Assembly (NCBI GenBank): GCA_910587795.1
Contig: CAJUNH010000001.1
Span: 124,001 to 188,000, forward strand
Source of the DNA: an uncultured Christensenellaceae bacterium
Lineage (GTDB): Bacteria; Bacillota; Clostridia; Christensenellales; CAG-314
Direction of reading: 5' to 3'
DNA length: 64,000 bases
Positions 43,849 through 51,530 of the stretch are shown piece by piece (within the stretch, counting starts at the first letter, position 1; each line of letters starts with the position of its first letter). A program made the translations under genes and the position numbers. The notes under the pieces are model-generated. The model was not told the DNA's origin. It saw nothing but the letters and a program-made list of their open reading frames with translations, and made no database searches.

Positions 43849-43888
43849 TATATCTATTCGCAAAACCTGCCTTTTGCGAATAGATATA
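43849..43888. repeat. Perfect 17-bp inverted repeat with 6-bp spacer upstream of a tyrosine recombinase
   Basis: TATATCTATTCGCAAAA (43849-43865) and TTTTGCGAATAGATATA (43872-43888) are exact reverse complements separated by CCTGCC. A T-run is absent, so this is not a good terminator, and a separate terminator already follows ynbB. Arm-6-arm spacing resembles Xer-type recombination sites, but the sequence does not look like the usual Firmicute dif. It lies about 100 bases upstream of a tyrosine recombinase gene. It could be a recombination site, an operator, or both. Confidence 0.7.
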
Positions 43889-43931
43889 ATAATGTGGATA
43901 AGTGTGTGGTTTCAAAAAATAGGTTAAAATT

Positions 43932-43967
43932 ATTCGCAAAAATCACGTTAAATTGTTGATTTGCGAA
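43932..43967. repeat. Second, imperfect copy of the TTTGCGAAT inverted repeat
   Basis: ATTCGCAAA (43932-43940) and TTTGCGAAT (43959-43967) form a second inverted pair, with inner AATCA/TTGATT extending it. The right arm with its flank, TTTGCGAATAGAT, is a direct repeat of the right arm of the upstream palindrome. It covers the proposed -35 of the recombinase promoter, which suggests autoregulation. Confidence 0.6.
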
Positions 43968-43984
43968 TAGATTTGTTGTAAAAT
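43956..43984 (+). promoter_or_regulatory. Predicted promoter of the recombinase gene
   Basis: TTGATT (43956-43961), a 17-base spacer and TAAAAT (43979-43984). The ATG follows 6 bases after the -10, so the mRNA is predicted to begin at or near the start codon. The -35 lies within the second TTTGCGAAT inverted repeat. Confidence 0.45.
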
Positions 43985-43990
43985 AAGGCT

Positions 43991-45067
43991 ATGAGCAATA
44001 CTTATGTGGATAAACGTGATGCTGATAACGTTGAAAAGTTAGAAAGAATATTGGAAAACGACTTACCTGACTTTTGCAGAGAATATTTTGTAGGCATTTC
44101 GTCAAATACTACCCCTTTGACGCGATTAAACTATGCTTACGATTTGAGGACGTTTTTTAAATACCTCACCACAAAAATTTACCGTTTAAGGGGAAAGGGA
44201 ACAAAAGATATTACGCCTATCGATATCGAAGGGCTGTCTCCTTTTGAGGTAGAGGCTTATCTTAATTATGTAGAAATATACAAGGATGACGAAGGGAATA
44301 TTGTAAAAAACAGCGCCCGAGGCAAAAGCCGTAAATTATCGGCAATTAGGTCCATGGTTAAATATTTTGAGAAAAAACAAATAATTCGTTTTAACCCCAC
44401 TGCATCTGTCGATACTCCCAAACTTCGCGAAAAGGAAATAATCAGGTTGGAAGGCGACGAAATAGGAGCAATGTTAGATGTTGTCGACACAGGGAACGGA
44501 TTGACCGACAGACAGTTAAAGTATCAGGAAAACACACGTATACGCGACTTGGCAATGGTCAGTTTACTGCTTGGCACCGGAATACGTGTCAGTGAATTGG
44601 TGGGTATTGATGTTAGCGACGTTAATTTTGAAGATATGAGTTTTTTGATTACTCGCAAAGGCGGCGCTCGCGTAATATTGTATTTTTCCGAGGAGGTTGC
44701 AGGATACTTATATGATTATTATCGCATGCGCACGACGGATAGCACCTTAAAAAAAGAGCCTGCTTTGTTTCTGTCGCTGCAAAGAAGACGTATAACTACT
44801 CGAGCCGTAGAAAATATAGTAAAAAAATACGCATTGATTGCGTCGCCTTTAAAACATATAACTCCGCACAAGCTTAGGTCTACTTACGGTACTCAATTGT
44901 ATCGAAACACAGGTGATATTTACGTTGTCGCGGATGTGTTGGGACATAAAGATGTTAATACGACAAAACGCCACTATGCCGCTATAACCGAAGATATTAG
45001 ACGAAGCGCCGCTTCCAAGGTCAGTTTGCGCGGTGCTGTAAAACCGAAAAAAGACGAGGATGATTGA
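43991..45067 (+). CDS. Tyrosine recombinase (XerC/XerD-like)
   Basis: A 358-residue site-specific recombinase. A SAM-like core-binding domain (about residues 25-135) precedes the catalytic domain with all key residues: Arg199 (GTGIRVSELVG), Lys223 (TRKGG), His293 and Arg296 (PHKLRST), His319 (LGHKD) and Tyr329 (KRHYAAI). It is longer than typical XerC (about 300 residues), with an insertion near DDEGNIVKNSARGKSR. The location between ynbB and hflX-lexA, not beside phage genes, suggests a resident Xer protein. The TGA overlaps the hflX ATG. No phage or IS signature is seen around it. Confidence 0.92.
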   Translation: MSNTYVDKRDADNVEKLERILENDLPDFCREYFVGISSNTTPLTRLNYAYDLRTFFKYLTTKIYRLRGKGTKDITPIDIEGLSPFEVEAYLNYVEIYKDDEGNIVKNSARGKSRKLSAIRSMVKYFEKKQIIRFNPTASVDTPKLREKEIIRLEGDEIGAMLDVVDTGNGLTDRQLKYQENTRIRDLAMVSLLLGTGIRVSELVGIDVSDVNFEDMSFLITRKGGARVILYFSEEVAGYLYDYYRMRTTDSTLKKEPALFLSLQRRRITTRAVENIVKKYALIASPLKHITPHKLRSTYGTQLYRNTGDIYVVADVLGHKDVNTTKRHYAAITEDIRRSAASKVSLRGAVKPKKDEDD

Positions 45068-46314
45068 TGGGTAAAATAATAGTAGAAAATGTTGTTTTAG
45101 TATATGTAGAGTTGCCCGACTCTCACGCAGAACAGGATTTATACGAATTGGAAGAGTTGATTAGTACGGCGCAGGGAAAAATTGTACTGACTTGTGATCA
45201 AAAACGTCGCTCTATTGATGCAAAAACCGTAGTTGGCAGCGGCAAATTAGACGAAATTCGGAGTGCCATTGATTTGCTTGATAAAAAAGTTGATGTTGTG
45301 ATTTTTTCGTGTAATTTAAACTCTACGCAACGTTTCACGATCAAAAAGTCATTAAACTGCGATGTGATTGACAAGTTTGACTTAATTTTGGATATTTTTG
45401 CTTTGCGCGCCACTTCTGCCGAAGGCAAAAAGCAGGTGGAATTAGCGCAGTTATCTTATAATTTGGCAACTAAGGAAGATGGCGATTTTTCACGTCAGGG
45501 CGCGGGTATCGGTACTCGCGGACCGGGGGAAACTAAAATTGAAACAAATAAACGTATTGCGCGCGAGCGTATTTTTAGATTAAAACAGGAGCTTCGCGAA
45601 ATTGAAAAGCGCCGTGATCTTACGCGCAAAAGCCGTCATGATAACGGTATGTTTACTGTCGCTTTTGTTGGCTATACTAACGCCGGCAAATCTACGTTAT
45701 TTAACCGTCTTACCGGGGCAGATATTTATGCCGACGATAAATTATTTGCAACGTTAGACACCACTGTGCGTAAATTGAATATTGACAAAGGTATTGAAAT
45801 TTTATTGTGCGATACAGTTGGATTTATTAACGATTTGCCGCATGCTTTACTGGAAGCATTTAAATCGACGTTGGAAGAGGCAAGGAGTGCCGATTTGCTG
45901 ATTAACGTTTGCGACGTCAGCGATCCTAATGTGGCTAATCATATTATGGTTACGGAGCAGGTTTTGGCGGAACTTAATACTTATGCTCCCATCATTAGAG
46001 TTTATAGTAAGGCTGATAAACTGACCGGTCGCGAACAGTTATCGTTTGTGGCGGAAGACTCTGCGGCAATATTTGTATCTGCTGTCAATAATAAGAATAT
46101 CGATATTTTGCTAGATAAAATACGCGACTTTGTCTTGTTAGAATATGCGAGCGTGCGTCTTAAATTTACTCTTGCCGAGGCATCAAGTGTTTTGTCTCGA
46201 TTGAATAAGTATGCTGCAGACTGCTCTGTTGAGTACTTTGACGGCTATGCTATCGCAGCTGCTATTATTTTAAAAAGATATGTGGGAATGTTTATCGAAT
46301 ATTTGCAGCTTTGA
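45067..46314 (+). CDS. hflX: GTPase HflX
   Basis: Product of 415 residues from ATG 45067, which overlaps the recombinase stop. The N-terminal HflX domain contains KTVVGSGKLDEI and the Gly-rich RQGAGIGTRGPGETKIE; the GTPase domain has GYTNAGKSTLFNRLTGA (G1), DTVGFI (G3) and SKADK (G4). HflX binds ribosomes and splits stalled ones under stress. Transcription is probably shared with the recombinase. Confidence 0.96.
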   Translation: MGKIIVENVVLVYVELPDSHAEQDLYELEELISTAQGKIVLTCDQKRRSIDAKTVVGSGKLDEIRSAIDLLDKKVDVVIFSCNLNSTQRFTIKKSLNCDVIDKFDLILDIFALRATSAEGKKQVELAQLSYNLATKEDGDFSRQGAGIGTRGPGETKIETNKRIARERIFRLKQELREIEKRRDLTRKSRHDNGMFTVAFVGYTNAGKSTLFNRLTGADIYADDKLFATLDTTVRKLNIDKGIEILLCDTVGFINDLPHALLEAFKSTLEEARSADLLINVCDVSDPNVANHIMVTEQVLAELNTYAPIIRVYSKADKLTGREQLSFVAEDSAAIFVSAVNNKNIDILLDKIRDFVLLEYASVRLKFTLAEASSVLSRLNKYAADCSVEYFDGYAIAAAIILKRYVGMFIEYLQL

Positions 46315-46395
46315 GTAATTTTAATACTATTACTACCATAGTATACTGTTTTTTTTAATAAATAACAATAGTTTGTCTAAAAAATATAAAATTTT

Positions 46396-46409
46396 AGAAC
46401 AAAAGTTTT
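46396..46409. promoter_or_regulatory. Possible LexA (SOS) box upstream of lexA
   Basis: AGAACAAAAGTTTT contains GAAC-N4-GTTT, one base from the Firmicute SOS core GAAC-N4-GTTC. It sits 10 bases upstream of the proposed lexA -35, where LexA could autoregulate. Confidence 0.4.
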
Positions 46410-46418
46410 GATTTTATG

Positions 46419-46447
46419 TTGCAATTCAAAAAAAAATGTGTTAATAT
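46419..46447 (+). promoter_or_regulatory. lexA promoter, predicted leaderless
   Basis: TTGCAA (46419-46424), a 17-base spacer and TAATAT (46442-46447), with the lexA ATG beginning exactly 6 bases after the -10. No Shine-Dalgarno sequence is present upstream of the ATG. Confidence 0.6.
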
Positions 46448-46453
46448 ATTAGT

Positions 46454-47062
46454 ATGAAAAAAGGTGATAAAAGATTAAAAGAAATATACGAATATATTGA
46501 GTCCTTTACGGAAGACAACAATTACCCCCCTTCCATTAGGGAAATAGGCGAAAAATTTGACATTAAATCTACGTCTACCGTACACTATTATTTAGATAAG
46601 CTACGCACGTCCGGATTAATTAAACAAAACGGCAGCAAAAAGCGTTCGGTTACTTTAAACCGTAATAATCGCACAAAGTCCAATTATATTCCTCTTGTGG
46701 GTAATATAAGCGCGGGCACGGGTATACTTGCCGTACAAAACATCGAGGGGGAATATCCCTTACCGCAAGATATTTTTTCGGGCAGTGATTTGTATATGCT
46801 GCGCGTAGAGGGAAACAGCATGATAAACGCCGGAATTCACGACGGGGATTATGTAATCGTTCACTCTCAAAGTTCTGCAAGTATAGGTGAGATTGTTGTT
46901 GCTCTATGGCAAAACACCGCTACTGTCAAACGCCTTAAAGCGACATATCCTAATTTGATATTACATCCCGAAAATTATGATATGGACGATATTGTAATTC
47001 GTGCCGACGAGGAGCCGACTATATTAGGAAAAGTTATAGGCTGTGTAAAAAAGTTTCAATAA
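46454..47062 (+). CDS. lexA: SOS repressor LexA
   Basis: A 202-residue repressor-protease. The N-terminal winged helix (about residues 1-65: PPSIREIGEKFDIKSTSTVHYYLDKL) binds SOS boxes. The autocleavage site is Ala87-Gly88 within NISAGTG, and the S24 catalytic pair is Ser122 (EGNSMINAG) and Lys159 (ATVKRL). RecA-stimulated self-cleavage derepresses the SOS regulon. The gene follows hflX by 139 bases and carries its own promoter and a candidate SOS box. Confidence 0.96.
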   Translation: MKKGDKRLKEIYEYIESFTEDNNYPPSIREIGEKFDIKSTSTVHYYLDKLRTSGLIKQNGSKKRSVTLNRNNRTKSNYIPLVGNISAGTGILAVQNIEGEYPLPQDIFSGSDLYMLRVEGNSMINAGIHDGDYVIVHSQSSASIGEIVVALWQNTATVKRLKATYPNLILHPENYDMDDIVIRADEEPTILGKVIGCVKKFQ

Positions 47063-47084
47063 TTAATTTTGCTATTACTTTTAG

Positions 47085-47111
47085 AGGCAAGCTTTGGCTT
47101 GCCTATTTTTG
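47085..47111 (+). terminator. Terminator after lexA
   Basis: AGGCAAGC (47085-47092) pairs with GCTTGCCT (47097-47104) around TTTG, followed by ATTTTTG. The following 200 bases up to the next gene are A/T-rich and show nothing recognisable. Confidence 0.85.
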
Positions 47112-47311
47112 TGCTTATTAATAATGCTAGGGCAGATTATAAACATATTTTTTCTTAATATAAAAAAATTACATTAATTAGTACTTTTATATTTGTCGTT
47201 ATAATTATTTACTTTAATTTTGTTAAATTATCTATGTATGCATGGGTGTTTTTACTAACGTGGACATTTGTTGCTTTTTTTTTATTAAAGCAATTAGTTT
47301 ATTTGTGCAAA

Positions 47312-48118
47312 CTAAATATCTTTTAAAAAATCAAACATCTCAATTTGATTTGCTACATCTTCGTAATGAGGAATAACATTTGATAAGTGACTGTAAAACG
47401 CATCGTCATGAGTCGCGTAATGAAAATGTGCAAAAGCATGTGCAATAACATAGTTTCGGTAGTTTTGCGGTAATTGTGTAAGTCTATAATCAAAACATAA
47501 AATTTTTTGTGCGGCTAGCGAACATTTACACCAGCAATCGCCTATATCTTTAAATTCTATTTTTTGCGGACATAGCGATACACTGCTGCCAAAAGCAGAT
47601 ACTTCGCTGGCAACAAACAAAAATGCTATTTTTTTTAAATACGTTTTTATTGCCTTAATGCGCTGCTCTCTATCATTATACGATTTTTCCGCCATATATA
47701 ACGTGCTTCCGTCTAAATATGTTTTGCCGGACAAACTAGGAGCTACGCTAACAACGTCTCCCAAAATCATTGTTTTTCTGCCTGCAAATATTTCTTTTAC
47801 AAGTTGCTGTTGTTCGATTATATATGCTTTATCGGCAATCCTTTTATCTTGCTTTTGCAAATTTTGTTTCGGCTTTTGTTGAGACTGTCTGTCATTATCG
47901 CATTCTGTGAATTGCTTATTGTTCCGTAAAGCACTATTATTGGCGGATTGTTTTTGATCTCTGATCCATTCGGCATTCTCCGCTATGATTTTCTTTATTT
48001 TTCCGCGAGAAATAAGGACGTTTGCCATTACGTATAGCGCATTATTTTTGTATTGAAGCTTTACAATTCTTTTTAAAGTTCGACTAACTATCACTTTCAT
48101 GCCTAAATTTTGCCACAT
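47312..48118 (-). CDS. YgjP-like (DUF45) metallopeptidase-fold protein with altered HExxH
   Basis: A 268-residue protein with the YgjP/DUF45 layout: a beta-rich N terminus (VIVSRTLKRIVKLQY), a helical linker WIRDQ, a Gln- and Asn-rich insertion (about residues 55-100), and a C-terminal segment with IGDCWCKCS, YRLTQLPQNYRNYVIAHAFAHFHYATHDDAF. Family members have HELxHxxxxxH; here residues 227-231 read HAFAH, so the catalytic Glu is Ala while the metal-binding His residues (227, 231, 237) remain. It may bind metal without peptidase activity. A TATAAT lies 7 bases before the ATG on this strand, supporting the 48118 start. Confidence 0.85.
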   Translation of the reverse strand: MWQNLGMKVIVSRTLKRIVKLQYKNNALYVMANVLISRGKIKKIIAENAEWIRDQKQSANNSALRNNKQFTECDNDRQSQQKPKQNLQKQDKRIADKAYIIEQQQLVKEIFAGRKTMILGDVVSVAPSLSGKTYLDGSTLYMAEKSYNDREQRIKAIKTYLKKIAFLFVASEVSAFGSSVSLCPQKIEFKDIGDCWCKCSLAAQKILCFDYRLTQLPQNYRNYVIAHAFAHFHYATHDDAFYSHLSNVIPHYEDVANQIEMFDFLKDI

Positions 48119-48215
48119 TGCCGCTATTATAATCTGTCTACATATAGATTTTGTGGTAAAATACTGTCTAAAATATATTTTAATGATACTATGTCAAAAA
48201 TAGTATTATTAATTA

Positions 48216-48244
48216 TTGACAAAAAAATAACAATATTCTACAAT
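48216..48244 (+). promoter_or_regulatory. padR promoter with tandem 10-bp repeat at the -10
   Basis: A perfect TTGACA (48216-48221), a 17-base spacer and TACAAT (48239-48244). CAATATTCTA occurs twice in tandem (48231-48240, 48241-48250), spanning the -10. Upstream, ATACTA and TAGTAT form a short inverted repeat near 48186-48206. Both are candidate operator elements for the PadR product. Confidence 0.7.
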
Positions 48245-48264
48245 ATTCTACAAAGGAGGGTAAT

Positions 48265-49626
48265 ATGGGCGCAGACTTTACCTTTTTGAAAGGCAATATC
48301 GAAACTATAATTTTAAGTGCGTTGTACGAAAACGATAAATACGGTTACGAACTTGCCAAAGAAATTAAAAAAAAGACTTCTAATAAATATGAAATAAAAC
48401 AACCGACTTTATATGCATACCTTAGGCGATTGGAAGAAGACGATTTGATTGTTTCGTATTGGGGAGACAGTTCTAACGGCGGTCGCCGCCGTTATTATAA
48501 AATTACTAAAAACGGCAAATCGAATTACGAACAGTTTATGTCCGAATGGAATTTCCAAAAATCCGTACTGGACGATCTTGTTGACGGCGAAGCCGTTACA
48601 ACCGAACGGACACAAAGCGATGTGACGCCTTTATTTGGCCGTAAAAACGGTAAACGTAAGTCTTCTAATAACAACAGCTTTAAATCTTCGATTGACGAAC
48701 AAGACGAAATTGCAAGACGATTAAGCGAACTTATGGGCGGACAGCAAAGCAATACTGAATATGCAAACGTCGAGCAGCAGGAAGAAGAAATTCAAACCGC
48801 TAACGCTACCGTTGAAACGGATACGAGTATTGTAGAAGAATACATTATAGAAGACGTTATAGTTGACAATCAACCGCCCGTTGTGCAAGCCGAATCTGCG
48901 GTTGCCGCCGCTACAGCCCCTGTTACGGACAAGTCGGTTTTTGACGTTAATCAGGATGACGCGGATGATTTTATGATGCGATTTGACGAACGCGCCCGCG
49001 AAGTATGCGATCAGGATTTGCCGCAAAACGAAGGTGAAAATTATCAGCACGTTTTGCTGGGTGTATTGGGAGACCAACTCGAAGGCGTCGATAAACATGA
49101 CGAAACCGATGACCGAACAAATTTTTACGCCGAAACACCATCGGGGCTGGAAGAAGTTGCGGACAGTCTTGCCAAAGAAGGTATACGCGTTAGAATTTAT
49201 AACCATGCAAGGGCTGTTTATAAGTCTAAAATGCTTATTCCGCTGTCACGCGTTTTGTGTCAAACGGCGTGGATTACATATGCATTTGCGTTTATCTATT
49301 ACGGAATACTTGCTTTAACATCCACTTGGACTCCGTTTATTATTACATTGGGCGCATTGCTGATAGTACCTATTGCATTTTCTATTCAGGCAATAATAGA
49401 CCCGACACGTAAGGACAAACCGCCGTTTAATTTTAGGATTGCAATGATTGTTGCTGCGACAATATCGCTTATTATAGTATTGTGTTCAGTCGGTTTTAGC
49501 GCATTGGCTAAGTTGGAATTTTCTAATTTTATTGACGTATCTATTCAAATACTGATTCCTACCGGTTTTGCACTACTTTTGCCTGCGTCGATTTTGGTAT
49601 TTTACAGTTTCTACAAAAAATATTAA
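48265..49626 (+). CDS. PadR-family regulator fused to a C-terminal membrane domain
   Basis: A 453-residue protein with an N-terminal PadR winged helix (residues 1-95: LSALYENDKYGYELAKEIK, then PTLYAYLRRLEEDDLIVSYWGDSSNGGRRRYYKIT). A long acidic, Gln- and Glu-rich linker (about 115-300) follows, and the C terminus (about 330-453) has four membrane helices, including TAWITYAFAFIYYGILAL and MIVAATISLIIVLCSVGFSAL. PadR proteins are usually small cytoplasmic repressors, so this arrangement suggests a membrane-tethered regulator. AAAGGAGGG precedes the ATG. It is not next to an obvious target operon and has its own terminator. Confidence 0.88.
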   Translation: MGADFTFLKGNIETIILSALYENDKYGYELAKEIKKKTSNKYEIKQPTLYAYLRRLEEDDLIVSYWGDSSNGGRRRYYKITKNGKSNYEQFMSEWNFQKSVLDDLVDGEAVTTERTQSDVTPLFGRKNGKRKSSNNNSFKSSIDEQDEIARRLSELMGGQQSNTEYANVEQQEEEIQTANATVETDTSIVEEYIIEDVIVDNQPPVVQAESAVAAATAPVTDKSVFDVNQDDADDFMMRFDERAREVCDQDLPQNEGENYQHVLLGVLGDQLEGVDKHDETDDRTNFYAETPSGLEEVADSLAKEGIRVRIYNHARAVYKSKMLIPLSRVLCQTAWITYAFAFIYYGILALTSTWTPFIITLGALLIVPIAFSIQAIIDPTRKDKPPFNFRIAMIVAATISLIIVLCSVGFSALAKLEFSNFIDVSIQILIPTGFALLLPASILVFYSFYKKY

Positions 49627-49651
49627 TATGTTTAAAATTTTAACTAAATAT

Positions 49652-49690
49652 AAAAATCCTTGTAAATCTATCTTACAAGGATTTTTTATT
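49652..49690 (+). terminator. Terminator after the PadR gene
   Basis: AAAAATCCTTGTAA pairs with TTACAAGGATTTTT around ATCTATC, ending in a T-run; being A-rich on the left, it could also act on the minus strand. Confidence 0.9.
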
Positions 49691-49815
49691 TTATATAAAA
49701 ATTATTTGCCGACATTACAATTTAGAGGTTACGGTCTAAGTAATTTTTTACTATAAACTAATTTCGGCGGAAAAAACTCTCCTATATGCAGTTCTGTAAT
49801 TTCACCGCTAAAAGG

Positions 49816-50232
49816 TCAAAATATTTCCGTCAATAGGTTTGTGACCTTAACTACGTCAAAACCATTACTCATAAACATGGTTACATGCGGTACATAGTCG
49901 TAGCCGTTAGCGTAGTTGCTGTTAAATAAACTGTGCAGTTTAGAAATATTATTATTAATTTGCGGTTTTAAATACACTACTTTTGTGCCGAACTGCTCAA
50001 CAGAGGTTAGATTTACGGTAAAGGTATACTCTTTGTTGCAAAAATTATTTACTGCCCCGATTAAGGCATCAACATCGCAAACTGCAAAGCTACCAAAACT
50101 TATATGATAAGGTATTTCGGTATGACTACTTTGTAATTTGTGTGTTTTGATTGTATTTTGATAACCTTGTAATATCTGTTGAGTATTTGCATCAAAAACG
50201 CCGTATACCGTTAAAAATTTTTTATCTAGCAT
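49816..50232 (-). CDS. 2H phosphoesterase / 2'-5' RNA ligase-like protein
   Basis: A 138-residue protein of the LigT-like 2H superfamily. The two H-x-T/S motifs are HIS (in PYHISFGSFAV, about residue 43) and HVT (in YVPHVTMFMS, about residue 122). Such proteins hydrolyse or form 2'-5' or cyclic phosphodiesters in RNA; the substrate here is unknown. It is at the downstream end of a minus-strand pair with the Nudix gene, 14 bases apart. Confidence 0.85.
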   Translation of the reverse strand: MLDKKFLTVYGVFDANTQQILQGYQNTIKTHKLQSSHTEIPYHISFGSFAVCDVDALIGAVNNFCNKEYTFTVNLTSVEQFGTKVVYLKPQINNNISKLHSLFNSNYANGYDYVPHVTMFMSNGFDVVKVTNLLTEIF

Positions 50233-50246
50233 TCAATACACCTGCA

Positions 50247-50678
50247 TTAATTAAAAAATTTAAGCGCTGACGTAACCGTTTGTTTAACATTGTCGTAAGA
50301 ACAATTATTAAAAAAATCATTTACGTGCATATATTCTACTTTTAAAATTCTGTTTTCTAACGGCTGAGGATTACCTTTATATTTAGTTTCAAACAATATT
50401 GGAGTAATTACTTTTCTTACGTCTTTGCCGCTTGGAGTTGTAAATTTAATTTCAAACGAAGACAACTCGGTAATGACTTCTGTTGGCATCACTTTTACGT
50501 TTGTTTCCTCAAAGCACTCGCGTATGGCAGCATCTACAGCGGTTTCGCCGCGTTCAATATGTCCCTTGGGCAGAGAAAGCACTACGTTTCCAAATATATT
50601 TTCCCAAGTTACAAGTATGCGTCCATTATAAAAAACCACAGCCATTGCGCTATATTCTAACGAAGTACCGTTGCACAT
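50247..50678 (-). CDS. Nudix hydrolase
   Basis: A 143-residue Nudix protein with the box GHIERGETAVDAAIRECFEETNV (about residues 39-61), matching Gx5Ex7REUxEExGU except Asn for the last Gly. It hydrolyses a nucleoside diphosphate derivative, but the substrate cannot be read from the sequence. GGAGAAA precedes the ATG on this strand. It is transcribed with the downstream 2H phosphoesterase, with rnhA upstream in the same direction. Confidence 0.92.
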   Translation of the reverse strand: MCNGTSLEYSAMAVVFYNGRILVTWENIFGNVVLSLPKGHIERGETAVDAAIRECFEETNVKVMPTEVITELSSFEIKFTTPSGKDVRKVITPILFETKYKGNPQPLENRILKVEYMHVNDFFNNCSYDNVKQTVTSALKFFN

Positions 50679-50720
50679 AAAAAGTTTTCTCCTTTACGTT
50701 ATGGTAGACTCTAAAAAAGA

Positions 50721-51176
50721 TTATTTATCGCTTATTATTTTTTGATACCGTTCTACCTCGCATTTTGCCAGTTCGTCACACCGCTCGTTAAGTTCAATGT
50801 CGGCATGACCTTTTACTTTAACAAAGTTTACTTTGTGTCTGTTTGTTTCGTATAATAATGCTCTCCACAAGTCAACGTTTTTAACTTCGCTTTTAGACGA
50901 CGTTTTCCAACCGTTTCGCTGCCAAGCAGTTATCCAATCCTTGTTAAATGCGTCTGCCACGTACTGAGAGTCCGTGCATACGTCGCAGTCGCAGCTTTGG
51001 TTTAAACATCTTAATGCTTGTATTACAGCAAAAAGTTCCATGCGGTTATTAGTCGTACTTTTATCGTAACCGCTGATTTCCTTACGGACTCCGTTATAGA
51101 TTAATACGGCTGCCCAACCGCCTATACCGGGATTTCCCGAGCATGCACCGTCTGTATAAATTGTTATTTTCTTCAC
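50721..51176 (-). CDS. rnhA: Ribonuclease HI
   Basis: A 151-residue RNase H with the full catalytic set: Asp in YTDGACSGNPGIGG, Glu in NRMELFAVIQAL, Asp in CTDSQYV, and the C-terminal His and Asp in KGHADIELNERCDELAK. It removes RNA from RNA-DNA hybrids. The start is GTG with AGGAG eight bases upstream. It is the first of three minus-strand genes read away from the tRNA. Confidence 0.96.
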   Translation of the reverse strand: MKKITIYTDGACSGNPGIGGWAAVLIYNGVRKEISGYDKSTTNNRMELFAVIQALRCLNQSCDCDVCTDSQYVADAFNKDWITAWQRNGWKTSSKSEVKNVDLWRALLYETNRHKVNFVKVKGHADIELNERCDELAKCEVERYQKIISDK

Positions 51177-51262
51177 ACTGCTCCTAAAATTTTAATTACA
51201 AACTGCTATAAGTAATTGACTTTTTATATTGTATACATTATAATATTAAAGCAATATAGTTG

Positions 51263-51300
51263 CAATTCTTTTGTACAAAAAATACACCACAAAAGAATTG
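51263..51300. repeat. 12-bp inverted repeat between rnhA and tRNA-Trp
   Basis: CAATTCTTTTGT (51263-51274) and ACAAAAGAATTG (51289-51300) are perfect reverse complements separated by 14 bases. There is no T-run on either strand, so an operator or a hairpin in the rnhA leader is more likely than a terminator. TTGACA at 51306-51311 lies directly after it. Confidence 0.5.
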
Positions 51301-51360
51301 TAAAATTGACAATATATATTTATAATATACTATTGTTTGTTTCCTGTCAATAAATAATAT

Positions 51361-51435
51361 AGGGGAGTGGCTCAACGGTAGAGCAGCGGTCTCCAAAACC
51401 GCCGGTTGCGTGTTCGAATCGCGTCTCCCCTGCCA
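51361..51435 (+). tRNA. trnW: tRNA-Trp (anticodon CCA)
   Basis: A complete cloverleaf: acceptor AGGGGAG/CTCCCCT, D arm GCTC/GAGC, anticodon arm GCGGT-CTCCAAA-ACCGC with anticodon CCA, T arm GCGTG-TTCGAAT-CGCGT, discriminator G and an encoded CCA (51433-51435). It stands alone with a terminator immediately downstream. Confidence 0.97.
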
Positions 51436-51436
51436 A

Positions 51437-51464
51437 GCCCTAGGAATTAATCTTAGGGTTTTAT
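51437..51464 (+). terminator. Terminator after tRNA-Trp
   Basis: CCCTAGGA pairs with TCTTAGGG around ATTAA (one G-T pair), followed by TTTTATT. Confidence 0.8.
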
Positions 51465-51530
51465 TAATATATAAGTATTTTATTTGAAATATTGAATTAC
51501 ACATGGAACATATGTTAGGAGATACAATAT

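Noticed and set aside
43849..43888. The 17-bp inverted repeat as a transcription terminator
   Set aside because: No T-run follows on either strand, and a better terminator for the ynbB-like gene already lies at 43747-43797.
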